Shown here one piece after another: positions 45,833 to 54,866 of a DNA stretch of 64,000 bases. The notes beneath the pieces were generated by a model, which saw only the letters and a program-made list of their open reading frames with translations, ran no database searches and was not told the origin of the DNA. The position numbers and the translations under genes are program-made. Within the stretch, counting starts at the first letter, position 1. Each line of letters starts with the position of its first letter. The DNA lies in assembly GCF_022627575.1 (NCBI RefSeq), contig NZ_JADEYQ010000003.1:1-64000 (forward strand). The letters are read 5' to 3'. This stretch comes from Sphingobacterium rhinopitheci. Lineage in GTDB: Bacteria; Bacteroidota; Bacteroidia; Sphingobacteriales; Sphingobacteriaceae.

Positions 45833-47863
45833 ATGGCAAATAAACTTCAAAACGAAACATCTCCCTATCTAAAGCAGCATGCGCACAACCCTGTGCAATG
45901 GTATCCATGGGGCACAGAAGCATTAAATAAAGCAAAAGAAGAAAATAAGCTTATCATTATCAGTGTTGGCTATTCTGCCTGTCATTGGTGCCATGTGATG
46001 GAAAGAGAAAGTTTTGAAAACGATGCTATCGCACAGACGATGAATACCTTCTATGTATCGATAAAAGTCGATAGAGAAGAGCGACCAGATATAGATCAAA
46101 TATATATGATTGCTGTTCAGCTTATGACGAACGCTGGAGGATGGCCCATGAATGTAATCTGTTTACCGGATGGAAGACCCATCTATGGTGGTACTTATTT
46201 CAAACCTCATGATTGGCAAAATATCCTTCTTCAAATAGCTCAACTATGGGAAGAATCTCCACAGACAGCAATTGAATATGCTGAAAAATTAACTGCTGGT
46301 ATTAATCGTTCCGAAAAGCTTCCTATATTGGATATACCTAAAGAATATTCTTTATTAGATTTAAAATCTGTAATTCTACCGTGGAAAGAAGATTTTGATC
46401 TTCAATTTGGTGGTTATCGTAGGTCGCCAAAATTCCCTTTGCCCAATAATTGGTTATTTTTATTGCGCTATGCTACCCTCGCTAAAGATGAATCCGTATT
46501 GGCGCATGTCCATTTCACGCTACAGGAAATTGCTAATGGTGGTATTTACGACCAGATTGGAGGTGGTTTTTCGCGTTATTCTGTAGACAATAAATGGCAT
46601 GTTCCTCATTTTGAAAAAATGCTTTATGACAATGGGCAATTGATAAGTTTGTATAGTGAAGCATACCAAGCAAAACCCAATCCATTATATAAAAATATAG
46701 TATTCGAAACGATAGCATGGGCGATCCGAGAAATGAAGGCCGAGAATGGAGGTTTTTATGCTGCCTTAGATGCCGATAGCGAAGGAATAGAAGGAAAATT
46801 TTACACCTTTCAGTCAGACGAATTTGAAATATTAGGTAAAGATGCTGAATTCATTAAGGCATATTATAACATTACAGCTCATGGAAATTGGGAAGAAGAA
46901 AGAACAAATATCCCATTTATTTCTAAAAAAAGTAGTCTATTAATAAGTGAAGCTAATCTAAATTCCGAAGAATGGAATAATAAACTGCAAGAGATAAAAA
47001 AAACGTTATTGGCTTATCGAGCAAATAGAGTTAGACCAGGGCTTGATCACAAGCAGTTGACAACATGGAATGCCCTATTATTAAAGGGCCTCGTAGATGC
47101 ATATCGTGTATTTCAAGACGAAAAGCATTTAGAAACTGCGATTGGCATTGCCAATTTTATTGAAAATAACTGTAAAGACCAACATACTTTATTACATCAA
47201 CCACAAGATTCAAATAGAAAAATTAATGGATTTTTGGATGATTATGCCTTTACTATAGAAGCATATATTTCATTATATGAAGCTACATTTGATGAAAAAT
47301 GGTTATTCGAAGCAAAAAAATTGGCGGAAGATGCTATTTCATTATTCTATGATCACGAAGCAAAGACATTCTATTATACCGCTAATAACGCCGAACAATT
47401 AATCGCCCGTAAAAGCGAAACGATGGACAACGTAATTCCTGCCTCATCTTCTACAATTGTCAGACAGCTATACAAATTAGGATTATTATTTGATAGCGAC
47501 AGTTTCACCGCTATAGCAGACCAAGTTTTTGCCAATGTATATCCACATATCAAAAGCTATGGGTCAGGATATTCAAACTGGGCTATACAATTATTGGAAA
47601 AAGTTTATGGTACCAATGAGATTGCGCTGACGGGTCCCCTTGCACAACAATGGCGATCAGCATTAGATAGTGATATATATATTCCAAATAAAATAACATT
47701 AGGAGGAACAAAAAGTACGCTTCCTTTGTTACTAAATAGACAAGATATCCAATCAAAAGCATACCTTTGTAGTAATCAAACCTGTAGTCTTCCTATGGAA
47801 TCTATTACAGATTTGATTGAATTAATTACTAATAACGAGGAGAAATCCTCATACAACGACTGA
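45833..47863 (+). CDS. DUF255 thioredoxin-domain protein (SPATA20/YyaL-like)
   Basis: A 676-residue protein. Residues about 1-165 form the DUF255 thioredoxin-like domain, [20 protein letters not shown] and [18 protein letters not shown], with the CXXC-like CHWC site. The rest is an (alpha/alpha)6-barrel like glycoside hydrolases or epimerases ([45 protein letters not shown]). The family is widespread from bacteria to man and its function is not settled. It is between sixA and a SlyD-type isomerase; only 2 bp separates it from the latter. Confidence 0.92.
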   Translation: MANKLQNETSPYLKQHAHNPVQWYPWGTEALNKAKEENKLIIISVGYSACHWCHVMERESFENDAIAQTMNTFYVSIKVDREERPDIDQIYMIAVQLMTNAGGWPMNVICLPDGRPIYGGTYFKPHDWQNILLQIAQLWEESPQTAIEYAEKLTAGINRSEKLPILDIPKEYSLLDLKSVILPWKEDFDLQFGGYRRSPKFPLPNNWLFLLRYATLAKDESVLAHVHFTLQEIANGGIYDQIGGGFSRYSVDNKWHVPHFEKMLYDNGQLISLYSEAYQAKPNPLYKNIVFETIAWAIREMKAENGGFYAALDADSEGIEGKFYTFQSDEFEILGKDAEFIKAYYNITAHGNWEEERTNIPFISKKSSLLISEANLNSEEWNNKLQEIKKTLLAYRANRVRPGLDHKQLTTWNALLLKGLVDAYRVFQDEKHLETAIGIANFIENNCKDQHTLLHQPQDSNRKINGFLDDYAFTIEAYISLYEATFDEKWLFEAKKLAEDAISLFYDHEAKTFYYTANNAEQLIARKSETMDNVIPASSSTIVRQLYKLGLLFDSDSFTAIADQVFANVYPHIKSYGSGYSNWAIQLLEKVYGTNEIALTGPLAQQWRSALDSDIYIPNKITLGGTKSTLPLLLNRQDIQSKAYLCSNQTCSLPMESITDLIELITNNEEKSSYND

Positions 47864-47865
47864 AA

Positions 47866-48366
47866 ATGGCAATAGAAAACAACAACGTAGTAACGTTGAA
47901 TTACATTCTTCATACAATCGAAGAAAACGGTGAGAAAACATTTGTAGAGCAAACAACTACTGAAAACCCTTTAACTTTCTTATATGGTGTAGGTATGATG
48001 TTGCCTAAATTTGAAGAAAATATTAGCGGTTTAGCTGAAGGTGGTAAAATATCATTCGATTTAACTGCAGCTGATGCTTATGGTGAAAAAGACGATAAAG
48101 CTATCGCTCAATTACCTGCTGATATGTTCAAAGAAACAGGTCTTCCTCCAGTAGGTGAAGTATTACCTTTGCAAGATAACCAAGGTAATCAATTCCGTGC
48201 TGTAGTAGTAGAAGTAACTCCTGAAGCAGTTATTGCTGACTTGAACCACCCTATGGCTGGAAAAACATTAAGTTTCGAAATTGAGATCTTAAATATACGT
48301 CCTGCTACTGAAGAGGAATTGTCTCACGGACATGCTCATGGTGCTGACGGTACTGAAGCTCACTAA
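47866..48366 (+). CDS. FKBP-type peptidyl-prolyl isomerase, SlyD-like
   Basis: A 166-residue cytosolic protein with an FKBP fold interrupted by an insert-in-flap chaperone domain, as in SlyD. Seen: LTFLYGVGMMLPKFEENISGL, AADAYGEKDDKAI and ADLNHPMAGKTLSFEIEI, a SlyD signature. The C-terminal HGHAHGADGTEAH is a short His-rich tail that could bind nickel or other metal, as the longer E. coli SlyD tail does. It is 2 bp after the DUF255 gene and followed by a terminator. Codon use looks optimised (highly expressed style). Confidence 0.92.
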   Translation: MAIENNNVVTLNYILHTIEENGEKTFVEQTTTENPLTFLYGVGMMLPKFEENISGLAEGGKISFDLTAADAYGEKDDKAIAQLPADMFKETGLPPVGEVLPLQDNQGNQFRAVVVEVTPEAVIADLNHPMAGKTLSFEIEILNIRPATEEELSHGHAHGADGTEAH

Positions 48367-48370
48367 TAAT

Positions 48371-48405
48371 AAACTAAGGCGACCTTTTATGGGTCGCCTT
48401 AGTTT
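48371..48405. terminator. Bidirectional terminator between slyD-like and nlpE-like genes
   Basis: Perfect 14-bp arms aaactaaggcgacc (48371-48384) and ggtcgccttagttt (48392-48405) with a 7-nt loop, followed on the plus strand by attttat. The minus-strand lipoprotein gene stops at 48405, so the hairpin can end both transcripts. Confidence 0.88.
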
Positions 48406-48803
48406 TATTTTATCTTAGCCAATTGATATTTATCGGCTAATTCTCCTGTTATCTCCTGACCAGATAAATCTAATTGAACTAAATAATCTGGTTCAATTTT
48501 ATAGATATAATCTAGCCCTTTCAGTACAAGATGGTTCTTTTTTATAACCCACGAGCCTTCTCTAACAAATGAATCACTAGATTTACCATCATATGTGTAA
48601 GTCAATTTATAAGAATGATCTTGTCCTAATTGTAAAACAGTGCTTATAGCATCACAATCTACACAAGGAAGATCACCTACATAAGCTCCTACAAGACTAA
48701 TACTAGATATTTCTTCAACTATTCCTGTTGATTTTTTATTAATACATCCTTCTAAAATAACAATCGAAAGCACATAAATAAAAAAAATAGAGATGATTCG
48801 CAT
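48405..48803 (-). CDS. NlpE-like (N-terminal domain) lipoprotein
   Basis: A 132-residue lipoprotein; the signal ends in ILEGC with Cys20 lipidated. LVGAYVGDLPCVDCDAISTVLQL carries the CXXC (Cys47, Cys50) of the NlpE N-terminal domain, which in E. coli senses copper and redox/lipoprotein stress at the outer membrane through the Cpx pathway. It lacks the NlpE C-terminal domain, as is common for Bacteroidota copies. It is a single-gene unit. Confidence 0.85.
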   Translation of the reverse strand: MRIISIFFIYVLSIVILEGCINKKSTGIVEEISSISLVGAYVGDLPCVDCDAISTVLQLGQDHSYKLTYTYDGKSSDSFVREGSWVIKKNHLVLKGLDYIYKIEPDYLVQLDLSGQEITGELADKYQLAKIK

Positions 48804-48876
48804 GGTAATACTTTATATAATATAGTATACTATTCAAAAAAGATACCAAACCCATCTATCCACATTTATTTAACAT

Positions 48877-49215
48877 TTAATACGCATCCTCGTCATCATC
48901 ATCAAACCCTTTCATCAGGTTCAATGCACCCTGCAATTCTCCCATGGCATGCATATTCCGTGCATTTTTGGCAACAGCAATACCTTGATTATATATATCT
49001 TCAGCTAGTACTTTATCCCCATTTTTCTCCAAAAACTTACCAAAATGATAATAAGTCCCTACATAATTAGGGAATGTAACAACAAGATTTTCAAAACCTT
49101 CTCGTGTTCTCACAATATCCCCTTGTTTCAAATACTCCATCGTCAAAGCATAATGTAAAAAAGGATCCTGTGGAGTTTCTTTCAAAAACTCTTCTAACTG
49201 CTCAATTCTATTCAT
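48877..49215 (-). CDS. Small tetratricopeptide-repeat protein
   Basis: The start is set at the ATG at 49215 (MNRIEQLEEFLKETPQDPFL). The 112-residue product has two to three TPR-like helical pairs (FLHYALTMEYLKQGD, FPNYVGTYYHFGKFLEKNGD, AEDIYNQGIAVAKNARN) and an acidic tail DDDDEDAY. It is probably a small cytosolic scaffold; partner unknown. It is divergent from etfB. Confidence 0.75.
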   Translation of the reverse strand: MNRIEQLEEFLKETPQDPFLHYALTMEYLKQGDIVRTREGFENLVVTFPNYVGTYYHFGKFLEKNGDKVLAEDIYNQGIAVAKNARNMHAMGELQGALNLMKGFDDDDEDAY

Positions 49216-49301
49216 GAATATCAATTTTAAACAAAGAAACTTATTGTAATGCTAAAAAACAATATTTATTATGCAAGCATAGGAAATTAAAATATTTTGA
49301 C

Positions 49302-49309
49302 TACATTTG
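49302..49309 (+). promoter_or_regulatory. Candidate -7 box for the etfB-etfA operon
   Basis: TACATTTG matches TAnnTTTG and lies 42 nt before the etfB ATG at 49352. The preceding ttttga is too close to act as -33. Confidence 0.4.
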
Positions 49310-49351
49310 ATAATAAGCCATTTGTATAAAATAGATTATAAACGAACACAT

Positions 49352-50092
49352 ATGAAAATATTAGTTTGCATAAGTAATGTACCGGATACAACATCCAGAA
49401 TTACATTTACCAATAATAATACCGAATTTAATACTACTGGTATTCAATACATTATTAATCCGTATGATGAAATAGCACTTGCAAAAGCTATAGAAATAAC
49501 GGCTAACACTACTAATGGCTCCATTACAGCTATTACGGTAGGAGATAGTAATACCGAGCCAACGATACGCAAGGCATTAGCTATAGGTGCTGACAATGCT
49601 ATTCGTATAAATGCGTCTCCGACAGACTCTTGGTTTGTAGCAAAGCAAATTGCAAATTATGCAAAAAATGAAAAATTTGATTTGATACTTACAGGCAAAG
49701 AATCAATCGACTACAATGGTACTCAAGTAACAGCAATGCTGGGAGAATTACTTAATATACCTTCCGTTTCTATTGCTAAGGGCTTCCATATTGATAATAA
49801 CCAAATAACTGTTGAACGTGAAATCGAAGGTGGCAAAGAAGTCATAACTGCCTCCCTCCCTATTATTATTGGTACTGCGGAAGGTGTTGCCGAAGCGAAA
49901 ATCCCAAATATGCGTGGTATTATGGCTGCACGTAGCAAACCACTAGAAGTTATAGAAGCTATCAGCATCGAACCTTTGACAAAAACAATAGCTTTTGAAA
50001 CTCCACCATCGCGAGGAACAGTAAAACTGATCGATGAAAACAATATTAACGAATTAATTGATTTATTACATAGCGAAGCTAAAGTTATTTAA
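49352..50092 (+). CDS. etfB: Electron transfer flavoprotein beta subunit
   Basis: The start is set at the ATG at 49352 (MKILVCISNVPDTTSRI), the family N-terminus; the upstream in-frame extension of 15 codons is discarded. The 246-residue product contains the AMP/FAD-domain marks IINPYDEIALAKAIEI, LILTGKESIDYNGTQV and PNMRGIMAARSKPLEV. With EtfA it accepts electrons from acyl-CoA and related dehydrogenases. etfA follows 21 bp downstream. Confidence 0.95.
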   Translation: MKILVCISNVPDTTSRITFTNNNTEFNTTGIQYIINPYDEIALAKAIEITANTTNGSITAITVGDSNTEPTIRKALAIGADNAIRINASPTDSWFVAKQIANYAKNEKFDLILTGKESIDYNGTQVTAMLGELLNIPSVSIAKGFHIDNNQITVEREIEGGKEVITASLPIIIGTAEGVAEAKIPNMRGIMAARSKPLEVIEAISIEPLTKTIAFETPPSRGTVKLIDENNINELIDLLHSEAKVI

Positions 50093-50113
50093 TTAACCTA
50101 AAATAGTATTACC

Positions 50114-51088
50114 ATGTCAGTATTAGTATATATCGAAAATGAAGAAGGAATATTAAAAAAATCAGCTTTTGAAGCTGCTTCTTATGGTAAAGAGATAGCT
50201 AATTTATTAAATACAGAGGCTATATCAGTGATAATAGGAGATATAGATACCTCTGAATTACAAAAATTAGGCAACTATGGGATCAGTAAAGTACTACATG
50301 TTACCAATGAAAATTTAAAATCATTTGTAAATCAAGCTTATGCTTCTATAATAGCAAAAGCCGCAGAAAATGAAGCTGCTTCGATTGTCATATTATCAAA
50401 TACATTTTCTGGAAAAGGTCTTGCTCCGCGCGTAGCAACGAAGCTCGAGGCAGGGTTAGTAGTTGGTGCAAAAACTATCCCTACTATCCAAGGTGATACA
50501 TTAGAAGTACAAAAGATGGCTTTCTCGAATAAGGCCATTGCTACTGTCGCTGTACATTCTCCTGTAAAAGTTGTAACTATTAATCCGAATGCTTTTGCCG
50601 CTAAAGAAATTGGTGGTGTAGCACAAATAGAGAATTTTACCCCAGAAATTGCAGCAACGGACTTCAATACTATTGTTAAAGAAATAGTACGTGCTACAGA
50701 TAAAATATCTTTACCTGAAGCAGAAATTGTTGTTTCAGCAGGACGAGGGTTGAAAAGTCCAGAAAATTGGGAAATGATAGAGGAATTGGCAAAAATATTA
50801 GGTGCAGCTACAGCATGCTCAAAACCTGTGTCTGATGCCAACTGGCGTCCACATTCGGAGCACGTAGGACAAACAGGAATTGTCATAAGCCCCAATTTAT
50901 ATATAGCTATCGGAATATCTGGCGCTATCCAACATCTTGCAGGTGTAAGTTCTTCAAAAACGATAGTCGTCATTAATAAAGACCCTGAAGCGCCGTTCTT
51001 CAAAGTCGCGGATTACGGAATTGTAGGTGATGCATTTGTCATAGTTCCTCAACTAATAGCGGCTTTAAAGGCATATAAAAGCAACTAA
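50114..51088 (+). CDS. etfA: Electron transfer flavoprotein alpha subunit
   Basis: A 324-residue protein that binds FAD with its C-terminal domain: VVSAGRGLKSPENW, GAATACSKPVSDANWRPHSE-type segment, HVGQTGIVISPNLYIAIGI and SGAIQHLAGVSSSKTIVVIN, ending VPQLIAALKAY. It forms the ETF heterodimer with EtfB. A modest terminator lies between it and the next gene. Confidence 0.96.
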   Translation: MSVLVYIENEEGILKKSAFEAASYGKEIANLLNTEAISVIIGDIDTSELQKLGNYGISKVLHVTNENLKSFVNQAYASIIAKAAENEAASIVILSNTFSGKGLAPRVATKLEAGLVVGAKTIPTIQGDTLEVQKMAFSNKAIATVAVHSPVKVVTINPNAFAAKEIGGVAQIENFTPEIAATDFNTIVKEIVRATDKISLPEAEIVVSAGRGLKSPENWEMIEELAKILGAATACSKPVSDANWRPHSEHVGQTGIVISPNLYIAIGISGAIQHLAGVSSSKTIVVINKDPEAPFFKVADYGIVGDAFVIVPQLIAALKAYKSN

Positions 51089-51113
51089 ACTAAACAATAA
51101 TACAAATATGAAG

Positions 51114-51151
51114 GTGGTATTAGCATTTTTTGCTCAAGCCACTTTTTTTTT
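51114..51151 (+). terminator. Probable terminator after etfA
   Basis: An imperfect stem, gtgg/ccac (51114-51117/51139-51142) plus agca/tgct (51122-51125/51131-51134) across a 4x4 internal loop, is followed by a run of nine T. Weaker stem than the other terminators here. Confidence 0.5.
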
Positions 51152-51195
51152 GACATTAATATTCAGATATTTGTAGCAATCGAACAGGTGTTAGG

Positions 51196-51819
51196 ATGAA
51201 AAAAATACAGTTAGATATTGTGGGCTTATCGTATAGTCAAACACAATCAGGCGCTTACGCCTTAGTTCTGGGCGAAATAAATGGTAACAGAAGGCTTCCT
51301 ATAATAATAGGCAGTTTTGAAGCACAGGCTATTGCTGTAGAAATTGAAAAAATGAAGCCTACCCGCCCTTTAACGCACGATCTAATAAAAGCATTTGCTG
51401 ATTCCTATGCTATTTCAATTGAAGAAGTGCTTATCTACAATTTAGTAGATGGTATATTCTTTGCTAGAATCACAACAAAATCCGGTACTGAAACTAAAGA
51501 ATTAGATGCACGTACTTCAGATGCTGTAGCACTGGCTGTACGATTCAATTGTCCTATATATACATACGAATTCATTATGTCTTCAGCAGGCATAGTTATT
51601 GAAAGTAGTGATTTTGCATTTTTAGAAAACATTGCCTCCACACCAAATGTCGAAACTATTGATGAGATTAATGAAAAATATTCTCAACCCAAACAATCCG
51701 TCTCTCCTTATTCTTCATTGACGAAAGAACAACTAGAAAATACTCTCCAAAAAGCTATTGATAACGAAAAATATGAAATAGCAGCTAGGATTCGAGATGA
51801 AATTGAAAGAAGAAAATAA
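51196..51819 (+). CDS. Bifunctional nuclease (BFN) domain protein with UVR motif
   Basis: A 207-residue protein. Residues 1-140 are a BFN/DUF151 domain (LDIVGLSYSQTQSGAYALVL, RLPIIIGSFEAQAIAVEIEK, DARTSDAVALAVRFNCPIY). The C-terminal 40 residues contain a UVR motif (LENTLQKAIDNEKYEIAARI), as in UvrB/UvrC. Plant relatives have combined RNase and DNase activity; the bacterial role is not established. It sits between etfA and a nucleoside permease, a grouping that suggests a link to nucleic-acid salvage (inference). Confidence 0.87.
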   Translation: MKKIQLDIVGLSYSQTQSGAYALVLGEINGNRRLPIIIGSFEAQAIAVEIEKMKPTRPLTHDLIKAFADSYAISIEEVLIYNLVDGIFFARITTKSGTETKELDARTSDAVALAVRFNCPIYTYEFIMSSAGIVIESSDFAFLENIASTPNVETIDEINEKYSQPKQSVSPYSSLTKEQLENTLQKAIDNEKYEIAARIRDEIERRK

Positions 51820-51832
51820 TCAAAACAAATAT

Positions 51833-53209
51833 ATGTCTATTAAATTAAGGCTAGTAATAATGAACTTCCTACAATTTTTTGTGTGGGGAGCATGGTTAAT
51901 TACAATAGCAAATTATTGGTTCGGGACTAAACAATGGGATGGAACTCAATTTGGTGCGATCTTTTCGACTATGGGAATTGCCTCGTTATTTATGCCAACA
52001 TTAATGGGAATCATTGCTGACAAATGGGTCAATGCTGAGCGCCTTTATACAATACTACACATTCTCTATGCTATTTGTTTAATATATTTAGTTCAAGTAG
52101 ACAACCCAGGTACATTTTTCACTGTTATGTTATTAGCAATGTGCTGTTATATGCCGACGCTGGCGTTATCTAATTCCATAGCATATAGTTCATTAACACA
52201 AGGCAATTATGACCTGATAAAGGCTTTTCCTCCAATCAGAGTCTGGGGAACTGTAGGTTTCATTGTTGCCATGATTATTACTAACAAAACTGGAAATAAA
52301 GCTACAGAATATCAGTTTTATATTGCTGCAGCAGGATCTATATTCCTAGGCATATATTCTTTATTTGCACTTCCAAAAGTACCGCCACAACACCATTCTA
52401 AAGAAAATGCTAAGATTTCAGATATCTTAGGCCTCGAAGCATTTAAGCTTTTTGGCAATTATAAGATGGCATTATTCTTTATTTTCTCCATGTTTCTAGG
52501 TGCGGCATTACAGCTTACCAATGCCTATGGTGATGTGTTTTTAAGTGATTTTGCGTTCTACCCTAAATATGCAGATCTAAAGGTCGTACAAGATTCCACG
52601 GTTATCATGTCTATATCTCAGATTTCTGAGTTATTATTTATACTGGCAATACCATTCTTTTTGAAACGATTTGGAATTCGCAATGTAATGCTTATCGCAA
52701 TGGTGGCATGGGTATTACGATTTGGATTATTCGCTTATGGTAACCCTTCAAATGGCCTATGGATGATAATACTCTCTTGTATTGTATACGGAATGGCATT
52801 TGATTTCTTTAATATATCAGGCTCATTATTTGTTGAAACATCTACAGATTCAAAAATTAGAACTTCTGCACAAGGTGTATTTATGATGATGACAAATGGA
52901 TTTGGTGCAATAGTTGGGTCATTAACGTCTGGTTTTATGATAGACAAATACTTCACCCAATCATATTATACTGTAGCTGAATTAGCCAATAGATTAGATA
53001 CAACGGCAGATAATCCTAAGCTTTTAGAATTTATTGCGAGCAAAGGCGCTACCATAAAAGATGGGGTCTTAAATACAGTCATCCATCTTAAAGATTGGCA
53101 AGATATATGGCTGGCATTTGCTGCTTATACCCTTTTAATAGTAATCGCTTTTGCTATTCTATTCAAACACAAACACAATCCTAATGAACTAGATAACACT
53201 GGTCATTAA
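51833..53209 (+). CDS. Nucleoside:H+ symporter (NHS/NupG-type MFS)
   Basis: The start is set at the ATG at 51833 (MSIKLRLVIMNFLQFFVWGA), 13 bp after the BFN gene. The 458-residue product has about twelve membrane helices and matches Nuc_H_symport proteins: FFVWGAWLITIANYWFG, GIADKW-type loop (GIIADKWVNAERL), AFPPIRVWGTVGF, and FFNISGSLFVETSTD near the ninth helix. It probably imports nucleosides with protons across the inner membrane. A strong terminator follows. Confidence 0.9.
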   Translation: MSIKLRLVIMNFLQFFVWGAWLITIANYWFGTKQWDGTQFGAIFSTMGIASLFMPTLMGIIADKWVNAERLYTILHILYAICLIYLVQVDNPGTFFTVMLLAMCCYMPTLALSNSIAYSSLTQGNYDLIKAFPPIRVWGTVGFIVAMIITNKTGNKATEYQFYIAAAGSIFLGIYSLFALPKVPPQHHSKENAKISDILGLEAFKLFGNYKMALFFIFSMFLGAALQLTNAYGDVFLSDFAFYPKYADLKVVQDSTVIMSISQISELLFILAIPFFLKRFGIRNVMLIAMVAWVLRFGLFAYGNPSNGLWMIILSCIVYGMAFDFFNISGSLFVETSTDSKIRTSAQGVFMMMTNGFGAIVGSLTSGFMIDKYFTQSYYTVAELANRLDTTADNPKLLEFIASKGATIKDGVLNTVIHLKDWQDIWLAFAAYTLLIVIAFAILFKHKHNPNELDNTGH

Positions 53210-53216
53210 CACTATA

Positions 53217-53256
53217 AAAAAATGGGTCTCAAATTAAATATTGAGACCCATTTTTT
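53217..53256 (+). terminator. Strong terminator after the nucleoside permease gene
   Basis: Perfect 16-bp arms aaaaaatgggtctcaa (53217-53232) and ttgagacccatttttt (53241-53256) with an 8-nt loop; the 3' arm ends in the U-run. Confidence 0.92.
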
Positions 53257-53504
53257 ATTGTTATACTTTATAAGGTAAGAGAAAAAATATCCGAATTAAA
53301 AAGCTTTGACAAGAGTTTAGGTTCAGATAGAAACTAATTCAGTTTCCATTAACTTCATTATCGACATGAGAATACCCGATTAAAATAGCTAACAAGGAAC
53401 CTATATAAAAAGTAATCCTAAAAGGAAAAGCAGTAAAGTTTTTTCACTAAAAAAAGAATTAATAAAGAATATCCAATTAAACTAAATATAATTAGCAAAA
53501 AAAA

Positions 53505-53527
53505 GATGATCATTATGTATGACCATC
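53505..53527 (-). terminator. Terminator after the small membrane protein gene
   Basis: Arms gatgatcat (53505-53513) and atgaccatc (53519-53527). On the minus strand the one imperfect pair is a G-U wobble and the stem is followed by eight T. It ends the gene that stops at 53557. The stretch 53257-53504 holds no intact gene; see the finding on a decayed membrane ORF. Confidence 0.75.
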
Positions 53528-53556
53528 CCTATATAAAGAATATTTTGATTAAAAAT

Positions 53557-54057
53557 TTATCGTGCTTTTACTTCAGCGATCATCGTCATCACCGCATCTA
53601 CCGTCGATTTAGCAGCTCCCTTCATCTTATCAGGACCAACATAATCTGCATCTAGCGTAACTTCTTTAGATTTACCTTTGTACACATATTTCAATATATA
53701 ACGAGGTACTTCTTGATTGAGTGAGGTATCTCTTTTGGAATTGGTCATATTGTCATCTACATTCCAAAAACCAAGCTCCTGCGCTTTACGATGTAGATAT
53801 AACAAATCATCCTTACGCATTTTGATTGTATCTTTAACAAGTTTATTATCTACAGTAAGATACTGATACTCTCCAGTTTTGGAATTAAATTTATTTATCA
53901 TTTCATTTGGTGTACCATATGTCAATTCTATAGCTTCAAAATCTGCAAAACGATAAGGTGCATTTTTGATCATAGAAGAGTAATATACTACACAATAAAT
54001 AATAAAAGGAACGATGATACAAATCCCTAAAAAGATTCTTTTTGATTTATCAGACAT
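53557..54057 (-). CDS. Membrane-anchored protein of unknown function
   Basis: The start is set at the ATG at 54057 (MSDKSKRIFLGICIIVPFII). The 166-residue product has one membrane span (about residues 9-28) and a soluble domain of about 130 residues with FEAIELTYGTPNEMINKFNS, LHRKAQELGFWNVDDN and YILKYVYKGKSKEVTLDADY. The domain is presumably periplasmic, but orientation is uncertain. I do not recognise the family. A TATTTTTG box lies at 54079-54086. Confidence 0.72.
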   Translation of the reverse strand: MSDKSKRIFLGICIIVPFIIYCVVYYSSMIKNAPYRFADFEAIELTYGTPNEMINKFNSKTGEYQYLTVDNKLVKDTIKMRKDDLLYLHRKAQELGFWNVDDNMTNSKRDTSLNQEVPRYILKYVYKGKSKEVTLDADYVGPDKMKGAAKSTVDAVMTMIAEVKAR

Positions 54058-54223
54058 GTTATTAATATAATATAGTGGCAAAAATACAATATTTGTTGAT
54101 GATATATAATCCCTGTTCTATCAATTGACATAATTATTACTTAAACAAGAATTGAAAAGAAGATGGATGGCCTAATTCGGATAAACTTAATATGTAATCC
54201 ACTACCTCTATCCTAAATACTCA

Positions 54224-54793
54224 TTAAATCACAGGAGTACCACAGCGGGTCAAATATTTATAATACCAGGTATCTTTTAAATTCGAAATTATAACTCCCC
54301 TAGAAGTAGATACATGAACAAATCTATCATTATGCAAATATATTCCTACATGATCTATTCCTTTTCCTCCGAAGGAGAAAAATACTAGATCACCTTCCTG
54401 GAGCTGGTCATCATACTTACGTACAATACGATCTGCCATTGCACTAGAAATACGAGGTAATTTTTTGTTGTATATATCTTGGTAAACGATTGACACAAAG
54501 CCGGAACAATCTATCCCCTTTTTGTCCATTCCACCTAATCGGTGTGATACCCCCATCCATTCATCTATAGTTAGATACAAGTCCCTATTAAGTTGCTTAG
54601 GATCTACTTGTAATAAATCAGCATAATAATTTACAAGTGTTGCCTTGTTACGTGCACCACTTTTGGTGGTTACCTCTTTTTTAATAGGCTCAGAATTTCT
54701 AAGTACTGTTTTCTTTTTTGCACCACAAGCACCTAAAATGCTTATCAGGCAAATACTCAAAAACAGATTATTAAAACGGTTTAATCTTAACAT
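54224..54793 (-). CDS. NlpC/P60-family cell-wall hydrolase lipoprotein
   Basis: A 189-residue lipoprotein with lipobox LGAC (Cys23). The NlpC/P60 catalytic domain covers about 50-189: nucleophile Cys96 in GIDCSGFVSIVY, then DHVGIYLHNDRFVHVSTSRG with the catalytic His residues, ending YLTRCGTPVI. Such enzymes cut D-Glu-gamma-meso-DAP bonds in murein stem peptides, probably at the outer membrane's inner face. Confidence 0.92.
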   Translation of the reverse strand: MLRLNRFNNLFLSICLISILGACGAKKKTVLRNSEPIKKEVTTKSGARNKATLVNYYADLLQVDPKQLNRDLYLTIDEWMGVSHRLGGMDKKGIDCSGFVSIVYQDIYNKKLPRISSAMADRIVRKYDDQLQEGDLVFFSFGGKGIDHVGIYLHNDRFVHVSTSRGVIISNLKDTWYYKYLTRCGTPVI

Positions 54794-54854
54794 ATAAGTA
54801 AATCTATTATTCTATAAATTAGTATAAAACTAATATTTTTCCACATATGTTATT

Positions 54855-54862
54855 TACTTTTG
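54855..54862 (+). promoter_or_regulatory. Candidate -7 box for the EamA gene, possibly leaderless
   Basis: TACTTTTG matches TAnnTTTG and ends 4 nt before the ATG at 54867. Upstream is T-rich, without a TTG at standard spacing. Confidence 0.4.
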
Positions 54863-54866
54863 CTAA

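Noticed and set aside
51108..51176. 22-codon ORF after etfA (MKVVLAFFAQATFF...)
   Set aside because: It lies entirely over the etfA terminator stem and T-run, which explains its hydrophobic look.
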